From positions 1 through 16,350 of the forward strand of contig NW_003119900.1 in NCBI RefSeq assembly GCF_000003605.2: DNA of 16,350 nt, read 5' to 3'. Shown here in pieces: positions 11,350 to 16,350 of the stretch; the stretch's first letter is position 1, and each line of letters starts with the position of its first letter. The notes under the pieces are model-generated. The model saw only the letters and a program-made list of their open reading frames with translations, was not told the origin of the DNA and made no database searches. The translations under genes were made by a program, and so were the position numbers. This stretch comes from Saccoglossus kowalevskii (taxonomy: Eukaryota; Hemichordata; Enteropneusta; Harrimaniidae).

Positions 11350-11769
11350 GACCACTTTTAGGCAGTCCCATAGCATGAGTGACCTGTGTATAAAGACCAC
11401 CTATCTACCAAGGTAGAGTGACCACTTTTAGGCAGTCCCATAGCATGAGTGACCTCTATATAAAGACCACCTATCTACCAGGGTATAGTGACCACTTTTA
11501 GGCAGTCCCATAGCATGAGTGACCTGTGTATATAGACCACCTATCTACCAAGGTAGAGTGACCACTTTTAGGCAGTCCCATAGCATGAGTGACCTGTGTA
11601 TAAAGACCACCTATCTACCAAGGTAGAGTGACCACTTTTAGGCAGTCCCATAGCATGAGTGACCTCTATATAAAGACCACCTATCTACCAGGGTATAGTG
11701 ACCACTTTTAGGCAGTCCCATAGCATGGGTGACCTCTATATATAGACCACCTATCTACCAAGGTATAGT
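11350..11769. repeat. t7/t8 module, copy 3
   Basis: Order t7-8-3-7-8-2 with GGGTGACC in the last unit, matching 7849-8268 at an offset of 3,501 bp. The match continues through t1-2 to 11909. The next unit (11910) is a private hybrid with GGGTGACC and CTGCGT (C to T context reversed, creating a CpG at 11947-11948), ATAAAG and CCAAGG. Confidence 0.84.
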
Positions 11770-12329
11770 GACCACTTTTAGGCAGTCCCATAGCATGAGT
11801 GACCTGTGTATAAAGACCACCTATCTACCAGGGTATAGTAACCACTTTTAGGCAGTCCCATAGCATGAGTGACCTCTATATATAGACCACCTATCTACCA
11901 AGGTATAGTGACCACTTTTAGGCAGTCCCATAGCATGGGTGACCTGCGTATAAAGACCACCTATCTACCAAGGTATAGTGACCACTTTTAGGCAGTCCCA
12001 TAGCATGAGTGACCTCTATATATAGACCACCTATCTACCAAGGTATAGTGACCACTTTTAGGCAGTCCCATAGCATGAGTGACCTCTATATATAGACCAC
12101 CTATCTACCAAGGTATAGTGACCACTTTTAGGCAGTCCCATAGCATGAGTGACCTCTATATATAGACCACCTATCTACCAAGGTATAGTGACCACTTTTA
12201 GGCAGTCCCATAGCATGAGTGACCTCTATATATAGACCACCTATCTACCAAGGTATAGTGACCACTTTTAGGCAGTCCCATAGCATGAGTGACCTCTATA
12301 TATAGATCACCTATCTACCAGGGTATAGT

Positions 12330-12749
12330 GACCACTTTTAGGCAGTCCCATAGCATGAGTAACCTGTGTATAAAGACCACCTATCTACCAAGGTAGAGTG
12401 ACCACTTTTAGGCAGTCCCATAGCATGAGTGACCTCTATATAAAGACCACCTATCTACCAGGGTATAGTGACCACTTTTAGGCAGTCCCATAGCATGAGT
12501 GACCTGTGTATATAGACCACCTATCTACCAAGGTAGAGTGACCACTTTTAGGCAGTCCCATAGCATGAGTGACCTGTGTATAAAGACCACCTATCTACCA
12601 AGGTAGAGTGACCACTTTTAGGCAGTCCCATAGCATGAGTGACCTCTATATAAAGACCACCTATCTACCAGGGTATAGTGACCACTTTTAGGCAGTCCCA
12701 TAGCATGGGTGACCTCTATATATAGACCACCTATCTACCAAGGTATAGT
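12330..12749. repeat. t7/t8 module, copy 4
   Basis: Order t7-8-3-7-8-2, with GAGTAACC in the first unit and GGGTGACC in the last, exactly as in copy 2 at 8549-8968. It lies 980 bp after copy 3, whereas copies 1 and 2 are 700 bp apart. Confidence 0.83.
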
Positions 12750-13379
12750 GACCACTTTTAGGCAGTCCCATAGCATGAGTGACCTGTGTATATAGACCAC
12801 CTATCTACCAAGGTATAGTGACCACTTTTAGGCAGTCCCATAGCATGAGTGACCTGTGTATAAAGACCACCTATCTACCAGGGTATAGTAACCACTTTTA
12901 GGCAGTCCCATAGCATGAGTGACCTCTATATATAGACCACCTATCTACCAAGGTATAGTGACCACTTTTAGGCAGTCCCATAGCATGGGTGACCTGTGTA
13001 TAAAGACCACCTATCTACCAGGGTATAGTAACCACTTTTAGGCAGTCCCATAGCATGAGTGACCTCTATATATAGACCACCTATCTACCAAGGTATAGTG
13101 ACCACTTTTAGGCAGTCCCATAGCATGAGTGACCTCTATATATAGACCACCTATCTACCAAGGTATAGTGACCACTTTTAGGCAGTCCCATAGCATGAGT
13201 GACCTCTATATATAGACCACCTATCTACCAAGGTATAGTGACCACTTTTAGGCAGTCCCATAGCATGAGTGACCTCTATATATAGACCACCTATCTACCA
13301 AGGTATAGTGACCACTTTTAGGCAGTCCCATAGCATGAGTGACCTCTATATATAGACCACCTATCTACCAAGGTATAGT

Positions 13380-15201
13380 GACCACTTTTAGGCAGTCCCA
13401 TAGCATGAGTGACCTGTGTATAAAGACCACCTATCTACCAGGGTATAGTAACCACTTTTAGGCAGTCCCATAGCATGAGTGACCTCTATATATATAGACC
13501 ACCTATCTACCAAGGTATAGTGACCACTTTTAGGCAGTCCCATAGCATGAGTGACCTGTATATATAGACCACCTATCTACCAAGGTATAGTGACCACTTT
13601 TAGGCAGTCCCATAGCATGAGTGACCTGTGTATATAGACCACCTATCTACCAAGGTAGAGTGACCACTTTTAGGCAGTCCCATAGCATGAGTGACCTCTA
13701 TATATAGACCACCTATCTACCAAGGTATAGTGACCACTTTTAGGCAGTCCCATAGCATGAGTGACCTGTGTATATAGACCACCTATCTACCAAGGTAGAG
13801 TGACCACTTTTAGGCAGTCCCATAGCATGAGTGACCTGTGTATATAGACCACCTATCTACCAAGGTAGAGTGACCACTTTTAGGCAGTCCCATAGCATGA
13901 GTGACCTGTGTATATAGACTACCTATCTACCAAGGTAGAGTGACCACTTTTAGGCAGTCCCATAGCATGAGTGACCTGTGTATATAGACCACCTATCTAC
14001 CAAGGTAGAGTGACCACTTTTAGGCAGTCCCATAGCATGAGTGACCTGTGTATAAAGACCACCTATCTACCAGGGTAGAGTGACCACTTTTAGGCAGTCC
14101 CATAGCATGAGTGACCTGTGTATAAAGACCACCTATCTACCAGGGTAGAGTGACCACTTTTAGGCAGTCCCATAGCATGAGTGACCTGTGTATATAGACC
14201 ACCTATCTACCAAGGTATAGTGACCACTTTTAGGCAGTCCCATAGCATGAGTGACCTCTATATATAGACCACCTATCTACCAAGGTATAGTGACCACTTT
14301 TAGGCAGTCCCATAGCATGAGTGACTTGTGTATAAAGACCACCTATCTACCAGGGTATAGTAACCACTTTTAGGCAGTCCCATAGCATGAGTGACCTGTG
14401 TATATAGACCACCTATCTACCAAGGTAGAGTGACCACTTTTAGGCAGTCCCATAGCATGAGTGACCTCTATATATAGACCACCTATCTACCAAGGTATAG
14501 TGACCACTTTTAGGCAGTCCCATAGCATGAGTGACCTGTGTATATAGACCACCTATCTACCAAGGTAGAGTGACCACTTTTAGGCAGTCCCATAGCATGA
14601 GTGACCTGTGTATATAGACCACCTATCTACCAAGGTAGAGTGACCACTTTTAGGCAGTCCCATAGCATGAGTGACCTGTGTATATAGACCACCTATCTAC
14701 CAAGGTATAGTGACCACTTTTAGGCAGTCCCATAGCATGAGTGACCTGTGTATAAAGACCACCTATCTACCAGGGTATAGTAACCACTTTTAGGCAGTCC
14801 CATAGCATGAGTGACCTGTGTATATAGACCACCTATCTACCAAGGTAGAGTGACCACTTTTAGGCAGTCCCATAGCATGAGTGACCTCTATATATAGACC
14901 ACCTATCTACCAAGGTATAGTGACCACTTTTAGGCAGTCCCATAGCATGAGTGACCTGTGTATATAGACCACCTATCTACCAAGGTAGAGTGACCACTTT
15001 TAGGCAGTCCCATAGCATGAGTGACCTGTGTATATAGACCACCTATCTACCAAGGTAGAGTGACCACTTTTAGGCAGTCCCATAGCATGAGTGACCTGTG
15101 TATATAGACCACCTATCTACCAAGGTAGAGTGACCACTTTTAGGCAGTCCCATAGCATGAGTGACCTGTGTATATAGACCACCTATCTACCAAGGTAGAG
15201 T
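13380..15201. repeat. t6-anchored higher-order repeat, 26-unit copy
   Basis: Same 26-unit order as 6029-7848. It differs by the TA insertion in the second unit, which belongs to the t7/t8-domain duplication, and by private changes at 13920 (C to T) and 14326 (C to T). The first two units can therefore be assigned to either block, which places the junction between the two duplicated segments near 13,490-13,520. Confidence 0.87.
13450..13521. repeat. 72-bp t2 unit with TA insertion, second copy
   Basis: The 14-base palindrome at 13485-13498 is identical to that at 9704-9717. Here the next unit is t6 (13522), whereas after 9740 the next unit is t1, so this unit sits exactly at a block junction. 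Confidence 0.92.
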
Positions 15202-15831
15202 GACCACTTTTAAGCAGTCCCATAGCATGAGTGACCTGTGTATATAGACCACCTATCTACCAAGGTAGAGTGACCACTTTTAGGCAGTCCCATAGCATGA
15301 GTGACCTGTGTATATAGACCACCTATCTACCAAGGTAGAGTGACCACTTTTAGGCAGTCCCATAGCATGAGTGACCTGTGTATATAGACCACCTATCTAT
15401 CAAGGTAGAGTGACCACTTTTAGGCAGTCCCATAGCATGAGTGACCTGTGTATAAAGACCACCTATCTACCAGGGTATAGTAACCACTTTTAGGCAGTCC
15501 CATAGCATGAGTGACCTCTATATATAGACCACCTATCTACCAAGGTATAGTGACCACTTTTAGGCAGTCCCATAGCATGAGTGACCTCTATATATAGACC
15601 ACCTATCTACCAAGGTATAGTGACCACTTTTAGGCAGTCCCATAGCATGAGTGACCTGTGTATATAGACCACCTATCTACCAAGGTAGAGTGACCACTTT
15701 TAGGCAGTCCCATAGCATGAGTGACCTGTGTATAAAGACCACCTATCTACCAGGGTATAGTAACCACTTTTAGGCAGTCCCATAGCATGAGTGACCTCTA
15801 TATATAGACCACCTATCTACCAAGGTATAGT
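15062..15831. repeat. Block A copy 3 plus t1-2-2-3-1-2 (11 units)
   Basis: Order t3-3-3-3-3-1-2-2-3-1-2, matching 1061-1830 at an offset of 14,001 bp. It shares the AAGCAG variant (15212) and CTATC variant (unit 15342) in the same positions. One end of the window is thus nearly repeated at the other end. Confidence 0.85.
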
Positions 15832-16321
15832 GACCACTTTTAGGCAGTCCCATAGCATGAGTGACCTGTATATATAGACCACCTATCTACCAAGGTATAG
15901 TGACCACTTTTAGGCAGTCCCATAGCATGAGTGACCTGTGTATATAGACCACCTATCTACCAAGGTAGAGTGACCACTTTTAGGCAGTCCCATAGCATGA
16001 GTGACCTCTGTATATAGACCACCTATCTACCAAGGTATAGTGACCACTTTTAGGCAGTCCCATAGCATGAGTGACCTGTGTATATAGACCACCTATCTAC
16101 CAAGGTAGAGTGACCACTTTTAGGCAGTCCCATAGCATGAGTGACCTGTGTATATAGACCACCTATCTACCAAGGTAGAGTGACCACTTTTAGGCAGTCC
16201 CATAGCATGAGTGACCTGTGTATAAAGACCACCTATCTACCAGGGTAGAGTGACCACTTTTAGGCAGTCCCATAGCATGAGTGACCTGTGTATAAAGACC
16301 ACCTATCTACCAGGGTAGAGT
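15692..16321. repeat. t6-anchored higher-order repeat, last copy (truncated by window end)
   Basis: Order t1-2-6-3-2-3-3-4-4. The t2-like unit at 15972 is unusual in having CTCTGT instead of CTCTAT. With two rather than four t3 units before t4-4, it resembles the contracted copy at 5189. Confidence 0.82.
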
Positions 16322-16350
16322 GACCACTTTTAGGCAGTCCCATATGATGA
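16322..16350. repeat. Truncated right-edge unit with terminal mismatch
   Basis: This is a partial unit cut by the end of the window after 29 bases. It follows the consensus until 16345-16346, where TG replaces the otherwise invariant GC (CATATGATGA for CATAGCATGA). The array shows no sign of ending here. The adjacent mismatches within six bases of the end mirror the noisy left edge and suggest a contig end. Confidence 0.75.

Larger units (their letters stand above)
12260..13521. repeat. 1,262-bp segmental duplication, right copy
   Basis: Counterpart of 8479-9740. It starts with the GATC-marked unit (12305-12308), includes the t7/t8 module at 12330-12749, the five-unit t2 run at 13030-13379, and ends with the TA-inserted 72-bp unit at 13450. 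Upstream, the right copy has four more units between the preceding t1-2 pair and this segment than the left copy has, a 280-bp length difference. Confidence 0.9.
1..16350. repeat. 70-bp satellite array, about 233 head-to-tail units
   Basis: The invariant word ACCACTTTT (or a one-base variant) recurs every 70 bp from position 15 to 16322. Only five spacings differ from 70: 66 at the left edge, 68 at 2951, 72 at 9669 and 13450, and 69 at 11281. The total is 233 complete units plus partial ends. All units point the same way, with no inversion and no inserted foreign sequence. Units share a nearly invariant half (ACCACTTTT, GGCAGTCCCATAG, CATGAG) and a half holding most of the diagnostic variation (CTGTGT/CTCTAT, ATAAAG/ATATAG, CCAGGG/CCAAGG, TATAGT/TAGAGT). 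Two randomly chosen units usually differ at zero to about six sites. Such homogeneity is characteristic of satellite DNA evolving in concert. I do not recognise the family. Every stretch of the window is explained by this array, and no gene-bearing segment exists in it. Confidence 0.98.

Noticed and set aside
1-16350. CRISPR array
   Set aside because: The repeats are contiguous 70-bp units with variants at fixed positions. There are no unique spacers between conserved repeats, no leader and no cas genes.
1-16350. Trypanosome 70-bp repeats associated with VSG genes
   Set aside because: Only the length agrees. Those repeats are known for a TTA/TAA-type trinucleotide-rich stretch, which is absent here.
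1-16350. Coding tandem repeat (repeat protein)
   Set aside because: Seventy is not a multiple of three, and every frame on both strands meets stops regularly. A repeat protein would preserve frame.
1-16350. Telomeric repeat or mobile-element-derived array
   Set aside because: No short G-rich telomere unit, no terminal inverted repeats, no polyA tail, and no transposase or reverse transcriptase remnant is visible in the unit.

Overview
The whole 16,350-base window is one tandem satellite array. I find no protein-coding gene, RNA gene, mobile element, CRISPR array or unique flanking DNA. The unit is 70 bp, head-to-tail, always in the same orientation. Counting from the base before the invariant ACCACTTTT word, there are 233 complete units (first at 15, last ending at 16321) plus partial units at both edges. 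Unit GC is about 43-46%, with no CpG in the consensus.

The organism cannot be named. A gene-free, highly homogeneous array over 16 kb with layered higher-order repeats is typical of eukaryotic satellite DNA (centromeric, pericentromeric, subtelomeric or other heterochromatin). I do not recognise the monomer as a named satellite family.

Units differ mainly at a few linked sites, which gives nine recurrent types (sites: CTGTGT/CTCTAT/CTGTAT; ATAAAG/ATATAG; CCAGGG/CCAAGG; TATAGT/TAGAGT; and next unit starting GACC/AACC). t1 = CTGTGT, ATAAAG, CCAGGG, TATAGT, next AACC. t2 = CTCTAT, ATATAG, CCAAGG, TATAGT. t3 = CTGTGT, ATATAG, CCAAGG, TAGAGT. t4 = CTGTGT, ATAAAG, CCAGGG, TAGAGT. t5 = CTGTGT, ATATAG, CCAAGG, TATAGT. 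t6 = CTGTAT, ATATAG, CCAAGG, TATAGT. t7 = CTGTGT, ATAAAG, CCAAGG, TAGAGT. t8 = CTCTAT, ATAAAG, CCAGGG, TATAGT. t9 = t1 but next GACC. Typing was done by eye.

Layout: 1-2600 mixes t1-2-2-3 tetramers with t3 runs. 2601-7848 holds four successive versions of a higher-order repeat anchored by t1-2-6-3-2-3. 7849-9740 is a distinct domain rich in t7, t8, t2 runs and GGGTGACC units. 9741-10440 is a transition zone with hybrid units. 10441-11349 returns to the t6-anchored repeat. 11350-13521 is a second copy of the t7/t8 domain. 13522-16321 copies 6.1-7.8 kb and then 1.06-1.83 kb. Shared rare marks (a 2-bp TA insertion, a GATC substitution, an AAGCAG variant) show that kilobase blocks were duplicated within the array, most simply by unequal exchange or gene conversion.

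Both extreme ends carry clustered errors of the kind seen at unpolished contig ends, so the window is probably a whole contig contained inside a larger array.
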